The position numbers and the translations under genes were made by a program. Below, in pieces: positions 24,472 through 34,053 of a stretch of DNA of 64,000 nucleotides; positions within the stretch are counted from its first letter, which is position 1, and the number at the start of each line of letters is the position of its first letter. Below the pieces are notes generated by a model, which worked only from the letters and a program-made list of their open reading frames with translations, did not search any database and was not told the DNA's origin. Source of the DNA: Agrococcus pavilionensis RW1 (GTDB lineage: Bacteria > Actinomycetota > Actinomycetes > Actinomycetales > Microbacteriaceae); contig NZ_ASHR01000004.1 of NCBI RefSeq assembly GCF_000400485.1, positions 1 to 64,000 of the forward strand, given 5' to 3'.

Positions 24472-26172
24472 ATGCCCGACGCCGGCAGTACGCGAGCGCG
24501 CTACCGGCGCATCCTGCGCTTCGCCGCCCGGCACCTCTCGGTCATGTGGTGGTTCGAGCTGCTGCTGCCGCGCCTCGGCCTCGGCGCGCTCGCCACCCGG
24601 GGCCGCAGCGCGCGGCTGCGGCGGCTCGCCCGCCGCTTCCACGTGCTCGCCGTCGACCTCGGCGGGCTCATGATCAAGGTGGGCCAGTTCATGTCGTCGC
24701 GCCTCGACGTGCTCCCGCCGGAGATCACGCGCGAGCTCGAGGGTCTGCAGGACGAGGCGCCCGCCGTGCCGTTCGAGGCGATCCGGGCGCTCGCCGAGGC
24801 GGAGCTCGGGATGCCGCTCGAGCGCGCACTCGCGTGGGTCGAGCCCGAGCCGCTCGCGGCAGCCTCGCTCGGCCAGGCGCACCGGGCGCGCCTCACCGAG
24901 GCCGACGCATCCGCCACCGGCATCGACGCCGCGATCGTCAAGGTGCAGCGGCCCGGCATCGACGCGATCGTCGACGTCGATCTCGCGGCGCTCCGCCGCA
25001 TCGCGCGGTGGCTCAGCCGCGTGCGCGTCGTCGCGACCCGCGTCGACGTGCCCGCGCTCATCGAGGAGTTCGCGATCACGAGCCTCGAGGAGATCGACTA
25101 CCTGCACGAGGCCGCGAGCGCCGAGCGCTTCGCCGAGTCGTTCGCGGGCGACGCGCGCGTCGGCGTGCCCGACGTCGTGTGGGAGCGGTCGAGTCGCCGC
25201 GTGCTCGTGCTCCGCGATGTCGCGGCGATCAAGATCAACGACCGCGAGGCGCTCCTCGCCGCGGGCATCGATCCCGCCGAGGTCGCCGCGACCTTCGCCG
25301 CGGTCATGTTCGACCAGCTCTTCTCGCACGGCTTCTTCCACGCCGATCCGCACCCCGGCAACCTCTTCGTGACCCCGACGGGGCAGGATGCGTCGGGACC
25401 CGGTGGGGCGAACCGGGCATGGCGCATCACCTTCGTCGACTTCGGGATGATGGGGGAGGTGCCGCCCGGCACGCGCGCGGGGCTGCGGCGCATGCTCATC
25501 GCGGCCGCCGGCCGCGACGGCCGAGGGCTCGTCGAAGCGATGCAGGACCTCGGCGCGCTGCTGCCGACCGCCGACGCCGACGAGCTCGAGCGGGCGATGT
25601 CGCACGCGTTCGCGCGCTTCGGGGGCATGGGGTTCGCCGAGCTGCGCGAGGTCGACCCGCGGGAGTTCCGCGACTTCGCGATCGAGTTCGGCGACCTGCT
25701 GCGCACGATGCCGTTCCAGCTGCCCGAGGACTTCCTGCTCATCGTGCGCGCGATGTCGCTCACCTCGGGCATGTGCTCGTCGCTCGACCCGGGCTTCAAC
25801 CTGTGGGATGCGGTGGAGCCCTACGCCGCGCGGCTGCTGCGCGAGCAGCGGGGCGGGCTCGTGCGCTCGATCGCGCAGGAGGGGCTCGACGCGGCCGCGG
25901 TCGCGGCGCGGCTGCCCGGCCGCATCGACCGCGTGGTCACGCGGCTCGAGGAGGGGCGGCTCGCCGTCGCCGCTCCCGCGCTCGAGCGGCGGATCGCGCG
26001 CGTCGAGCGGACGCTCCGGCGGCTCGTCTCGGCGATCCTCTTCGCGGGCCTGCTCGTGGCCGGCGCGGTGCTGCTGCCGCAGGACGGCGTGCTCGGCACG
26101 GCGCTCATGCTGCTCTCGGCGCTGCCGCTCGCGCACGTCGTCGTGTCGAGCCTCGTCAGTCGTCGACTGTGA
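24472..26172 (+). CDS. ABC1/AarF/UbiB-type atypical protein kinase
   Basis: 566 residues from ATG 24472; AAGGAG lies 5 bases upstream, better than the GTG at 24466. Kinase-like core features: VDLGGLMIKVGQFMSSR (the KxGQ motif), AAASLGQAHRARL (alanine-rich loop), AAIVKVQRPGI (Lys), FFHADPHPGNLF (catalytic loop) and FVDFGMMGEV (DFG). Two transmembrane helices close the C-terminus (ILFAGLLVAGAVLL). UbiB-type proteins act as ATPases in quinone or lipid metabolism. Coupled to a PadR regulator, which is unusual. Confidence 0.9.
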   Translation: MPDAGSTRARYRRILRFAARHLSVMWWFELLLPRLGLGALATRGRSARLRRLARRFHVLAVDLGGLMIKVGQFMSSRLDVLPPEITRELEGLQDEAPAVPFEAIRALAEAELGMPLERALAWVEPEPLAAASLGQAHRARLTEADASATGIDAAIVKVQRPGIDAIVDVDLAALRRIARWLSRVRVVATRVDVPALIEEFAITSLEEIDYLHEAASAERFAESFAGDARVGVPDVVWERSSRRVLVLRDVAAIKINDREALLAAGIDPAEVAATFAAVMFDQLFSHGFFHADPHPGNLFVTPTGQDASGPGGANRAWRITFVDFGMMGEVPPGTRAGLRRMLIAAAGRDGRGLVEAMQDLGALLPTADADELERAMSHAFARFGGMGFAELREVDPREFRDFAIEFGDLLRTMPFQLPEDFLLIVRAMSLTSGMCSSLDPGFNLWDAVEPYAARLLREQRGGLVRSIAQEGLDAAAVAARLPGRIDRVVTRLEEGRLAVAAPALERRIARVERTLRRLVSAILFAGLLVAGAVLLPQDGVLGTALMLLSALPLAHVVVSSLVSRRL

Positions 26173-26252
26173 CGAAGCGTGACCGGCACGGCTACCGGGC
26201 CACTCGGCCGCGCGGATAGCGTGCCGAGCACCCGACCCGGAGGAGAACCGCC

Positions 26253-27482
26253 ATGACTCGCATCGACGTCACCCACGCCGGCAGCCTGCCGCGCACGCCC
26301 GAGCTCATCGCCGCGAACGCCGCACGGACGTTCGCCGACGACGGCCTGACGCTCCAGCGCACCCCCGAGTTCGAGACGCTGCTCGCCGACGCCGTCGCCG
26401 ACCTCGTCCGCCGCCAGCGCGACCTCGGCATCACGATCGTCGGCGACGGCGAGTACGGCAAGGCGATGTCGAGCTCGCTCGACTACGCCGCTTGGTGGAC
26501 GTACGTGTTCCAGCGCGTCGAGGGGCTCGAGATCACGGGCGAGGACATCTTCACCGAGCCGCCGCAGCGCTCGGCGCCCGGTGACGTGCGCCTCACGTCG
26601 TTCCCCGACCGGCGCGACTGGGTGCGCTTCGCCGATGCCTACCTCGACCCCGAGCACCCGGTGCTCGAGCAGAGCCCGGCGACGGCGTTCCCCGCCACGA
26701 CCGGCCCCCTCCGGTACACGGGCCAGGAGGCGCTCGCGACCGACATCGCGAACCTCCGTCGCGGCGTCGCGTCGACCGGGGCCGAGCAGGGGTTCCTGAC
26801 GGCCCTGTCGCCCGGCTCGGCGGCGCGCATCGCGAACCGCCACTACGCGAGCGAGGAGGAGCACATCTGGGCCTGGGCCGAAGTGCTGCGCGAGGAGTAC
26901 ACCGCCATCACCCAAGCCGGCTTCATCGTGCAGATCGACGACCCGTCGCTCGCCGAGAACTGGGATCAGATCAGCCCCGAGCCGTCGCTCGAGGACTACC
27001 TCGCCTTCACGCGCATCCGCGTCGAGGCGCTCAACCACGCCATCCGCGGCCTGCCAGAGGAGCTCGTGCGCCTGCACTTGTGCTGGGGCTCCTGGCACGG
27101 CCCGCACACGACCGACATCCCGTTCGCCGACATCGCCGAGCTCGTGCTCGAGGTGAACGCCGGCAGCTATTCCTTCGAGGCCGCCAACGCCCGCCACGAG
27201 CACGAGTGGCGCGTGTGGGAGCACGTCGAGCTGCCGGCGCACAAGCGCATCGCGCCCGGCGTCGTCGGTCACGCGACCAACGTCGTCGAGCACCCCGAGC
27301 TCGTCGCCGACCGCATCGAGCGATTCGCTCGCATCGTCGGGCCCGAGCGGGTCATCGCGTCGACCGACTGCGGTCTCGGGGGCCGCATCCACCCGTCGAT
27401 CGCGGCGGCGAAGCTCGAGTCGCTCGGGCAGGGCGCGCGTCTCGCGGAGCAGCGGCTCGGGGCAGCCGTCACGATCGTCTGA
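26253..27482 (+). CDS. cobalamin-independent methionine synthase-like (MetE C-terminal domain family)
   Basis: 409 residues, preceded by GGAGGAGAA. Contains only the zinc-binding catalytic barrel: THAGSLPRTPELI at the N-terminus, HLCWGSWHGPHTTD (His and Cys ligands), NAGSYSFEAANARHEHEW, and STDCGLGGRIHPSIAAAKL (Cys ligand). Single-domain MetE-like proteins use alternative methyl donors or act as thiol transferases (epoxyalkane:CoM transferase is a relative). It has a sulfur chemistry theme in common with the divergent block that begins at 27577 but is on the opposite strand. Confidence 0.85.
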   Translation: MTRIDVTHAGSLPRTPELIAANAARTFADDGLTLQRTPEFETLLADAVADLVRRQRDLGITIVGDGEYGKAMSSSLDYAAWWTYVFQRVEGLEITGEDIFTEPPQRSAPGDVRLTSFPDRRDWVRFADAYLDPEHPVLEQSPATAFPATTGPLRYTGQEALATDIANLRRGVASTGAEQGFLTALSPGSAARIANRHYASEEEHIWAWAEVLREEYTAITQAGFIVQIDDPSLAENWDQISPEPSLEDYLAFTRIRVEALNHAIRGLPEELVRLHLCWGSWHGPHTTDIPFADIAELVLEVNAGSYSFEAANARHEHEWRVWEHVELPAHKRIAPGVVGHATNVVEHPELVADRIERFARIVGPERVIASTDCGLGGRIHPSIAAAKLESLGQGARLAEQRLGAAVTIV

Positions 27483-27493
27483 GGGATCGCGCG

Positions 27494-27522
27494 GGGGCGG
27501 CGGCCGTAGCGGTCGCCGCCCC
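27494..27522. terminator. hairpin between convergent genes
   Basis: GGGGCGGCG/CGCCGCCCC, nine base pairs, with an inner CCG/CGG pair in the loop. It follows the methionine-synthase-like gene by 11 bases and precedes the end of the convergent VOC gene. Confidence 0.65.
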
Positions 27523-27576
27523 ATCGTGCGCTCCCGCGCGTACGATCGATCCCCCTGGTGAGTCGTGCGGTCGGCG

Positions 27577-28236
27577 TCAGCGCAGCACGACGGAGCGCCC
27601 GTCGAGCGCGATCTCGACCTCGAGGCCGTCGGTCGCGGCGGGCACGAGCTCGAGCTCGTCGTCGCCGGAGCCGACCGCGACGCCCAGGGCTCGCAGGCGG
27701 CGCCCCTCGGACTCGACGTCGGTCGTGCGCCGCCGCAGCGCGACGAGCTCGAGCAGCGGCAGGTCGGCGAGGCCCGGGTGCGCGGTCGCGCCCCAGTCGA
27801 TGAGGAACGGCGGTCGGCGCTCGTCCTCGGGGCGAGCGAGCCGCCACGCGAGCTCGCCGCCGTCGGGCGTGCGCCGCGAGAGCGGCTCGATGCCCCGGAG
27901 TCCGACGCCGGCGGTGCGCGCTCGCGCGACGGTCGCGTCGAGGTCGTCGGGGCGGATGGCCCAGCTCGCCACGGCGGGTGCGCTCAACCGGTCGAGACCG
28001 AACGTCGAGATCTCCGATGCCGAGCGGCCCGCCGCGGCATCCGGGCCGATCACCTCGAGGTACTGCCGCACGCGCTCGCCGCGGCGCGTGAAGGCGATGA
28101 GCGCGTTGGCCGTGCCGGTCGGGTGCGCGCCCCCCGGCGAGGCGCGCACGCCCGTGGCCCGCTCGACCGCGGCGATCGCCTCGGCGAGGTCGGGACCGGC
28201 GAGCACGACGTGATCGAGCAGCGCTGGCACGCCCAT
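27577..28236 (-). CDS. VOC-family protein (glyoxalase_3-like)
   Basis: 219 residues from ATG 28236, whose A is shared with the upstream gene's TGA stop (TGATG), so translation is coupled. Begins LLDHVVLAGPDLAEAIAAVE, the usual first strand-helix of a vicinal-oxygen-chelate fold, and later has RPPFLIDWGATAHPGLADL. Last gene of the eight-gene transporter operon. Possible metal-dependent role in substrate conversion; unproven. Confidence 0.8.
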   Translation of the reverse strand: MGVPALLDHVVLAGPDLAEAIAAVERATGVRASPGGAHPTGTANALIAFTRRGERVRQYLEVIGPDAAAGRSASEISTFGLDRLSAPAVASWAIRPDDLDATVARARTAGVGLRGIEPLSRRTPDGGELAWRLARPEDERRPPFLIDWGATAHPGLADLPLLELVALRRRTTDVESEGRRLRALGVAVGSGDDELELVPAATDGLEVEIALDGRSVVLR

Positions 28237-28898
28237 CAGCCCGCCCCCGTGCCCGCGGCCGACGACGATGCAGCGGTCGGTCCCTCCGCGGTCGCGGGCG
28301 CACCGACGACCTCGGGCTCGCCGAGCGAGAGCATGAGGCGGTTCGCCCAGTTGAAGAACGCCGCACCGCTGAGCTGGTCGACGATGCCCGCGTCGTCGAT
28401 GCCGGCCGAGCGGAGGCGCTCGACGTGCCCGCCGTCGAAGGCCGACGGCGTCGCCGTGAGCGCCGCCGACGCATCCGCGATCGCATCCCAGCGGTCGTCG
28501 ACCCGCGCGCCGATGCCCTCGTCGAGCAGCCGCTGCACGTCGCTCTCGCGGCCCGAGAGGCGTGATGCGGCGCGCGCGTGCACCGACGCGCAGAAGACGC
28601 AGCCGTTGACGCGCGACACGGCGGCGGCCGCGAGCTCGCGCTCCCAGCGGGGCAGCCCGCCCTGCTCGTTGCCGAAGATGTCGAGGTCGGTGAGCGTGCG
28701 CGCGCGGAGCGCCGCTGGGTCGCGCGCGAGCAGCCGGAAGTAGGGGCTCGACGAGCGCGACGCCTCGATGAGCGCCTCTCGCTGCACGGCGGTCAGCTCG
28801 TCCTCGGGCACCGGCGGCGCCCACGGCACCCAGCCGAGCGGGCCCTGCGTGAAGCGGTCGGGACGCCGCAGCGTCGGGTGGTCGATGATCTCGGTCAT
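28236..28898 (-). CDS. AhpD-fold alkylhydroperoxidase domain protein (Avi_7169-like)
   Basis: 220 residues; ATG overlaps the preceding stop by ATGA. Contains the AhpD redox site ERELAAAAVSRVNGCVFCAS with CxxC and a following His (VHARAAS). Matches the type of alkylhydroperoxidase-domain protein that accompanies the KPN_01854/KPN_01858 transporter set. Likely a thiol-dependent peroxidase or oxidoreductase acting on the transported compound. Confidence 0.85.
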   Translation of the reverse strand: MTEIIDHPTLRRPDRFTQGPLGWVPWAPPVPEDELTAVQREALIEASRSSSPYFRLLARDPAALRARTLTDLDIFGNEQGGLPRWERELAAAAVSRVNGCVFCASVHARAASRLSGRESDVQRLLDEGIGARVDDRWDAIADASAALTATPSAFDGGHVERLRSAGIDDAGIVDQLSGAAFFNWANRLMLSLGEPEVVGAPATAEGPTAASSSAAGTGAG

Positions 28899-29554
28899 GC
28901 GCGGATCTCCTGGAGGGTGGTCGAGGCTGGGTCGGCGGCATCGGGGGCAGGCGCTGCAGCCCCGTGGGCGGCGAGCACCCGGAGGCCGTGCACGAGCCGC
29001 AGCTGGAACGCGAGGAACGCGACCAGCTGGCTGAGCGAGACCACTGCGTCGGCGCTCCAGCCGGCGGCTTCGAGCGCCCGCAGCGCCTCGGGCCGCGCAT
29101 CGCGGGGGTGCAGCGTCAGCAGGTGCGCGTGCTCGAGCGCGGCGGCGAGCGGAGCGCCGAGCGCGGCTCGGTCGAGCGCGGCCAGCGGGCCCGCGACGCT
29201 CTCGCCGTGCAGCGCGGGTTCGCGGTAGCCGCCGTAGGGGCCGGTTGCGCGCGCGGAGTCGGCCGCGCGGGCCACGGCGTCGACGAGGGCGGGCTCGGCC
29301 TCGTCGGCCAGCAGCTCGAGGTAGAACGCCGAGGCACGGGAGCGCTCGGTCGACGCGTCGTGCAGCAGCGCCACGAACGCGGCCACGGCATAGCGGTCGA
29401 CGAGCCGCAGCTGGCCCGGCTCGTCGGGCTCGAGCAGCGCGAGGAAGCTGCGCTGCGCGTGCTCGCGCGCGTCGGGCCGCTGGAGACGGATGCGGGCGAG
29501 CGGTGATCCTGGCCGGATCCCCGCGAGGTGGTCGATGACGTCGTCATGCGACAT
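28895..29554 (-). CDS. CMD-domain protein without CxxC (Avi_7170-like)
   Basis: 219 residues; start ATG 29554 has AGGAGGATCGCC before it. Carboxymuconolactone-decarboxylase-like helical protein (RYAVAAFVALLHDASTERSR, AAGWSADAVVSLSQLVAFLA) but lacking the CxxC of its neighbour. Together they could form a hetero-oligomeric pair. Overlaps the monooxygenase stop by 11 bases. Confidence 0.8.
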   Translation of the reverse strand: MSHDDVIDHLAGIRPGSPLARIRLQRPDAREHAQRSFLALLEPDEPGQLRLVDRYAVAAFVALLHDASTERSRASAFYLELLADEAEPALVDAVARAADSARATGPYGGYREPALHGESVAGPLAALDRAALGAPLAAALEHAHLLTLHPRDARPEALRALEAAGWSADAVVSLSQLVAFLAFQLRLVHGLRVLAAHGAAAPAPDAADPASTTLQEIRA

Positions 29555-30614
29555 GGCGATCCTCCTGGGGGGCGTCGTGGGTGAGGGTGGAGCGGTCGAG
29601 GTCGGCGCGGTCCGCGCGACCGACCCGCCAGCCGAGCGCCGGCGCGACCTCGGTCGCGAACAGCTCGAGCGAGCGGGCGGTGAGCTCGGAGCGGGGGTCG
29701 ACGGAGTGCACCTGGATCGACACCGCCGTCGCGCTCGCGGCGGCGGTGTCGGCCGAGAGCGACTCGGCGACCTCGTCGGGCGTGCCGAGGTGGGTCTCGC
29801 TGCGCTCGAGCAGCTCGTCGAGGCTCAGCGAGCCGGGCGTGACGCCGTGCAGCTGCTGCAGCTGGCGGGTGAGGCCGGCCTCTGCGTGCGCGCGCACCGC
29901 GGCGCGCTCCGCGGCGTCGACCACGACGACCGAGCGAGAGGCGAGGATGCGCGGGGCGGCTCCCGCAGGCAGCGCGTCGAGGTAGGCGTCGACGACGGGG
30001 CGCTGCACGTCCCAGACGCGCGGCGGGAGCTCGGCGCCGGCGAGCCCGGCTGGCGGGGGCTGGACGCGGGAGAGCATGAGGCCGTCGCCGTGGGCGCCGA
30101 TGAGGCTCGCGCCCTCGGCCGAGAACGTCGCTTGCCACAGCCGGCCGGCGAGGGTCTCCGCGCTCGGCTGCAGGGCGACGTCGGCGGTGCCGTCGAGCAG
30201 GGAGCGCACGCGCACGAGCTTCGCGTCGTAGATCGCCCGCCGGTGGGCGGGGTCCTCGCCGAACGCGCTGAGCGTCGCGGGGCTGCCGCCGGTGCCGAGG
30301 CCGAGCTCGAGCCGTCCGCCTGAGAGCGCGTCGAGCACGGCCGCGTCCTCCGCGGCGCGCGTCGGCTGCTCGTGGGCGAGCGTCAGGATGGCGGTGCCGA
30401 GCCGGATGCTGCTCGTGCGCGCCGCAGCTGCGGCGAGCAGTACGAACGGCGACGGCAGGCCGCCCTCGGCGCGGTCGAAGTGGTGCTGCGCCACCCACGC
30501 GCTCGCGAAGCCGAGCCGCTCCGCGAGCGCGATGTGCTCGAGCGCGATCGCGTACCGCGCGGGCGTGTCGGCGTCGTCGAGGACGCGGGTGAAGAAGCCG
30601 ATCGTGGGAGCCAT
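29544..30614 (-). CDS. FMN-dependent luciferase-like monooxygenase (KPN_01858-like)
   Basis: 356 residues from ATG 30614, coupled by TGATG to the ABC ATPase. LLM fold: TIGFFTRVLDD, ALEHIALAERLGFASAWVAQ, HHFDRAEGGLPSPFVLLAAA, RIRLGTAILTL-type strand (SIRLGTAILTLAHEQP) and LSGGRLELGLGTGG. Uses reduced FMN and O2, commonly to open C-S or C-N bonds. It sits between the transporter and two AhpD-like genes, which argues for a catabolic step on the imported solute. Confidence 0.88.
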   Translation of the reverse strand: MAPTIGFFTRVLDDADTPARYAIALEHIALAERLGFASAWVAQHHFDRAEGGLPSPFVLLAAAAARTSSIRLGTAILTLAHEQPTRAAEDAAVLDALSGGRLELGLGTGGSPATLSAFGEDPAHRRAIYDAKLVRVRSLLDGTADVALQPSAETLAGRLWQATFSAEGASLIGAHGDGLMLSRVQPPPAGLAGAELPPRVWDVQRPVVDAYLDALPAGAAPRILASRSVVVVDAAERAAVRAHAEAGLTRQLQQLHGVTPGSLSLDELLERSETHLGTPDEVAESLSADTAAASATAVSIQVHSVDPRSELTARSLELFATEVAPALGWRVGRADRADLDRSTLTHDAPQEDRHVA

Positions 30615-32275
30615 CAGGCCACCTCCAGGGGTGTCGGGTCGATGCCGGCCGCGCTCGAGGTCCGCAGCCAGTCGGGGGAGGGCACGGCGTCGAGCAGCGC
30701 CCGGGTGTAGCCGTGTCGGGGCCGCAGGAGCACCTGCTCGGCGGTGCCGGTCTCGACCGCCCGCCCCTGGCGCAGCACCGTGACGGTGTCGGCGATGCGG
30801 CGCACGACCGCGAGATCGTGGGTGATGAAGAGGTAGGTGAGGCCGAGCTCGCCCTGCAGCCGCTCGAGCAGCGCCAGGATCTGCGCCTGCACGGTGACGT
30901 CGAGCGCCGACACCGCCTCGTCGAGCACGACGACCGCGGGCTCGATGATGAGCGCGCGCGCGATCGCGACGCGCTGCCGCTGACCGCCCGACAGCTCTCG
31001 CGGGAGCCGGTCGCCGGCGTCGGGCGGCAGCGCCACGTGCGCGATCGCCGCAGACACGCGGCTCGCGAGCTCCCGGCGGTCGAGGCGGCGGCCATCGGGC
31101 GCGCCGAGGTTCTGCAGCGGTTCGCCGATGGACTGCGCGACGGTGCGGCGCGGGTCGAGCGAGGCGAACGGGTTCTGCGAGACGAGCTGCACCACGCGGC
31201 GCAAGGACCGGTCCCGACGCGCGGCGACCACGTCGCGGTCCCCGATGCGGATGCCTCCGGCACTCGGCGCGTGGAAGCCTGCGACCGCGCGCCCGATCGT
31301 CGTCTTGCCCGAGCCCGACTCGCCGACGAGCGCATGGGTCGTGCCGCGCTCGATGCCGAAGCCGACGTCGTCGACGGCGCGGTGCGCATCCGCCCCTCGC
31401 CCGTACTCGTGCGCGAGCCGCTCGACGACGACGAAGGGCTCTGCGGGCGGGCGGGGTGCCCGCGGCGACTCGTCGGCGAGCGCGGGCGCGTCGGCGAGCA
31501 GCGTCGCGGTGTAGCGGCTCGCGGGCTGCTCGAGCACCGCGCGCGTCGGTCCGGCCTCCTCGAGCCGCCCGCCGCGCAGCACCGCGATCGCGTCGGCACG
31601 CTCGGCGGCGACCGCGAGGTCGTGCGTGATGAGCAGCACGCTCGAGCCGAGCTCGCCGCGCAGGTCGTCGAGCAGATCGAGGATGCGCCGCTGCACGGTC
31701 ACGTCGAGCGCGCTCGTCGGCTCGTCGGCGATGATGAGCTCGGGCTCGAGCGCGATCGCCGCGGCGATGAGCGCGCGCTGGCGCATGCCGCCGGAGAGCT
31801 CGTGCGGGTGCTGCCGGGCCCGACGCTCGGGATCGTCGAGGCCGACGCGGTCGAGCAGCTCGACGACGCGTCGGCGGATCGCCTCGGGCCTGCCCCAGCG
31901 ATGGATCCGCAAGGGCGCGGCGACCGAGGCGCCGATGGTCTGCACGGGGTTGAGGGAGGTGCCCGGGTCCTGCGGGACGAGCGCGACGCGGCGGCCGCGG
32001 ATGTCCTCGAGCGCGCGCCCCTCGAGGCGAGCGAGGTCGATCGGGCCGCCCGCGAGGCGCAGGGCGATCGAGCCGCGATCGATGCGGCCGCCCTCGGGCA
32101 GCAGGCCGACGATCGATTGCGCGGTCGTGCTCTTGCCCGAGCCGGATTCGCCGACGAGCGCGAGCACCTCTCCTCGGCCGAGCTCGAGGCTGAGCCCTTC
32201 GAGCGCGGTGCGACGCTCCCGGCGGGCGCGATACGAGACGGCGAGGTCATCGATGGTGAGCAGGGGCTCGGTCAT
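30614..32275 (-). CDS. ABC transporter, fused double ATPase (oligopeptide/nickel type)
   Basis: 553 residues; ATG overlaps the permease stop (ATGA). Two complete nucleotide-binding domains: Walker A GESGSGKSTT, signature LSGGMRQRALIAAA and Walker B LIIADEPTSALD in the first; GESGSGKTT, LSGGQRQRVAIARA and VVVLDEAVSALD in the second (Ala replaces the usual Pro-Thr). Both have the Q-loop (VALVPQDPG, VQLVSQNPF). Equivalent to DppD-DppF fused; energises the two permeases. Confidence 0.92.
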   Translation of the reverse strand: MTEPLLTIDDLAVSYRARRERRTALEGLSLELGRGEVLALVGESGSGKSTTAQSIVGLLPEGGRIDRGSIALRLAGGPIDLARLEGRALEDIRGRRVALVPQDPGTSLNPVQTIGASVAAPLRIHRWGRPEAIRRRVVELLDRVGLDDPERRARQHPHELSGGMRQRALIAAAIALEPELIIADEPTSALDVTVQRRILDLLDDLRGELGSSVLLITHDLAVAAERADAIAVLRGGRLEEAGPTRAVLEQPASRYTATLLADAPALADESPRAPRPPAEPFVVVERLAHEYGRGADAHRAVDDVGFGIERGTTHALVGESGSGKTTIGRAVAGFHAPSAGGIRIGDRDVVAARRDRSLRRVVQLVSQNPFASLDPRRTVAQSIGEPLQNLGAPDGRRLDRRELASRVSAAIAHVALPPDAGDRLPRELSGGQRQRVAIARALIIEPAVVVLDEAVSALDVTVQAQILALLERLQGELGLTYLFITHDLAVVRRIADTVTVLRQGRAVETGTAEQVLLRPRHGYTRALLDAVPSPDWLRTSSAAGIDPTPLEVA

Positions 32276-33117
32276 GCGGAACTCTCCCTGATGGCTGCGG
32301 CGATGCGGTTGGCGGCGAGCACGACGGCGGCGACGACGAGCCCGGGCAGCGTCGTGAGCCACCAGGCGGTCGCGACGTAGTCGCGGCTCTCGGCGATGAG
32401 CAGGCCCCACTCCGGGATGGGCGGCGGAGCGCCGTAGCCGAGGAACCCGAGGGTCGAGATCTGCAGGATGGCGCTGCCGAACTGCAGCGCGGCGAGGGCG
32501 ACGACGGCGCCGAGCGAGTTGGGCAGCACGTGCCGCCGCAGCACCGCGAGGAACGTGCCGCCCGAGCCGAACGCCGCCTCGACGTAGTCGGTGCGGCGCA
32601 CCCGCACGACCTGCGAGCGGGCGAGTCGCGCGAACACCGCGATCGACGTGATGCCGACGGCGATCGCGGCGTTCGTGACGCCGAAGCCGAGCAGCACGAT
32701 GACGCTGAGCGCGAGCAGGAGTCCGGGGATCGCGAGCAGCACGTCGACGACGCGCATGAGCGCCTCCTCGACGAAGCCGCCGCTCGAGCCGGCGAGCACG
32801 CCGATCGCGGTGCCGGCGATGAGCCCCACGAGCACCGCGAGCGCCGCGCCGGCGAGGGAGTTGCCGGCTCCGAAGACGACGCGCGCGAGCAGGTCGCGGC
32901 CGGTCGCGTCGGTGCCGAACGGATGCGCGGGGCTCGGCGGCTGCAGCGCCTCGGCCGCGACGCCCGCGAGCGGGTCGTGAGCGGTGAAGAGCCCCGGCAC
33001 GAAGGCCCACGCGAGCGCGATCGCGAGGATGCCGATCGCGAGCACGAGCGTCGCGCGGGGGCGCGGACGGGCCCTGCCCACGCGCGGGCTCGGGAGCGCG
33101 CCGATCACAGCGCTCAT
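32272..33117 (-). CDS. ABC transporter permease (DppC/NikC type)
   Basis: 281 residues from ATG 33117, overlapping both neighbours by ATGA. An N-terminal helix, the PFGTDATGRDLLARVVFGAG motif after the first helix, and the EAA loop (YVEAAFGSGGTFLAVLRRHV) that docks on the ATPase. About six helices. Confidence 0.9.
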   Translation of the reverse strand: MSAVIGALPSPRVGRARPRPRATLVLAIGILAIALAWAFVPGLFTAHDPLAGVAAEALQPPSPAHPFGTDATGRDLLARVVFGAGNSLAGAALAVLVGLIAGTAIGVLAGSSGGFVEEALMRVVDVLLAIPGLLLALSVIVLLGFGVTNAAIAVGITSIAVFARLARSQVVRVRRTDYVEAAFGSGGTFLAVLRRHVLPNSLGAVVALAALQFGSAILQISTLGFLGYGAPPPIPEWGLLIAESRDYVATAWWLTTLPGLVVAAVVLAANRIAAAIRESSA

Positions 33118-34049
33118 GCGTGCACCGCTCGGCGCAGCCGCGGGTCGATCGCCGGGGCGGCGAGGTCGACGGCGAGGTTGATGAGCACGAAGCCGATCGC
33201 CGAGATGACGACGACCGCTTGCAGCACGGGGATGTCGCGGTTCGCGACCGCCTCCTGGGTGAGCCGGCCGACGCCGGTGCGCGCGAAGACCGTCTCGGTG
33301 ACGACCGCCCCGGCGACGAGCTCGCCGAACAGGACGCCGGCGATCGTGAGCGTCGGCAGCGCCGCGTTGCGGGCGACCTCGCGCCCGAGCAGCCACCGCG
33401 TGCCGGCTCCGCGTGCGCGCGCGACGGCGATGAACGGCTCGGCGACCGTGTCGTCGATCGCGCGGATGAGCACTTGCGCGAGCGGCGCGGCGATGGGCAC
33501 CGCGATCGTGAGCACCGGCAGCACGAGCGCCTGGGCGGGGCTCGCGTTGATGACGGGGATGAGCCCGAGCTGGAAGGAGAGCACCTGCAGCAGCACGATG
33601 CCGAGCCAGAAGACCGGGATCGAGACGAACAGGGGCGGCAGCGAGCGGAACGCGCGGCGCAGCCACTCGGCTCGGCCGAAGGTCGCGACCGCGGCGATCG
33701 CGACCGCGAGCGCGACCGCGGCGAGGAAGCCGAGCGCGGCGAGCGTGAGCGTCGACGGCAGCGCGGCCGCGAGCAGCGTCTCGACCGCCGCGCCGCTCTG
33801 CAGCGACGTGCCGAGGTCGCCGGTGAGGAAGCCGGTGGCGGAGGCCCACAGCTGCTCCCACACCGGCCGGTCGGTGCCGTAGACCGTGCGGAGCTCGTCG
33901 AGCTGCGCGTCGGTGAGGCCGAGCTCGGGGCTCGCGTACCGGGCGACGATCGCGTCGCCCGGCAGCGCCTGCAGGAGGAGGAACGCGACGACGAACGTCG
34001 CGATCACCACGAGCCCGGCCTGTGCGGTGCGTCGGAGGGCGTACGGCAT
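33114..34049 (-). CDS. ABC transporter permease (DppB/NikB type)
   Basis: 311 residues. N-terminal helix, LRTVYGTDRPVWEQLWASAT loop, and EAA loop IAVARARGAGTRWLLGREVA. Six helices. Starts 4 bases after the binding-protein stop, so the operon order is SBP-permease-permease-ATPase. Confidence 0.9.
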   Translation of the reverse strand: MPYALRRTAQAGLVVIATFVVAFLLLQALPGDAIVARYASPELGLTDAQLDELRTVYGTDRPVWEQLWASATGFLTGDLGTSLQSGAAVETLLAAALPSTLTLAALGFLAAVALAVAIAAVATFGRAEWLRRAFRSLPPLFVSIPVFWLGIVLLQVLSFQLGLIPVINASPAQALVLPVLTIAVPIAAPLAQVLIRAIDDTVAEPFIAVARARGAGTRWLLGREVARNAALPTLTIAGVLFGELVAGAVVTETVFARTGVGRLTQEAVANRDIPVLQAVVVISAIGFVLINLAVDLAAPAIDPRLRRAVHA

Positions 34050-34053
34050 CGGC

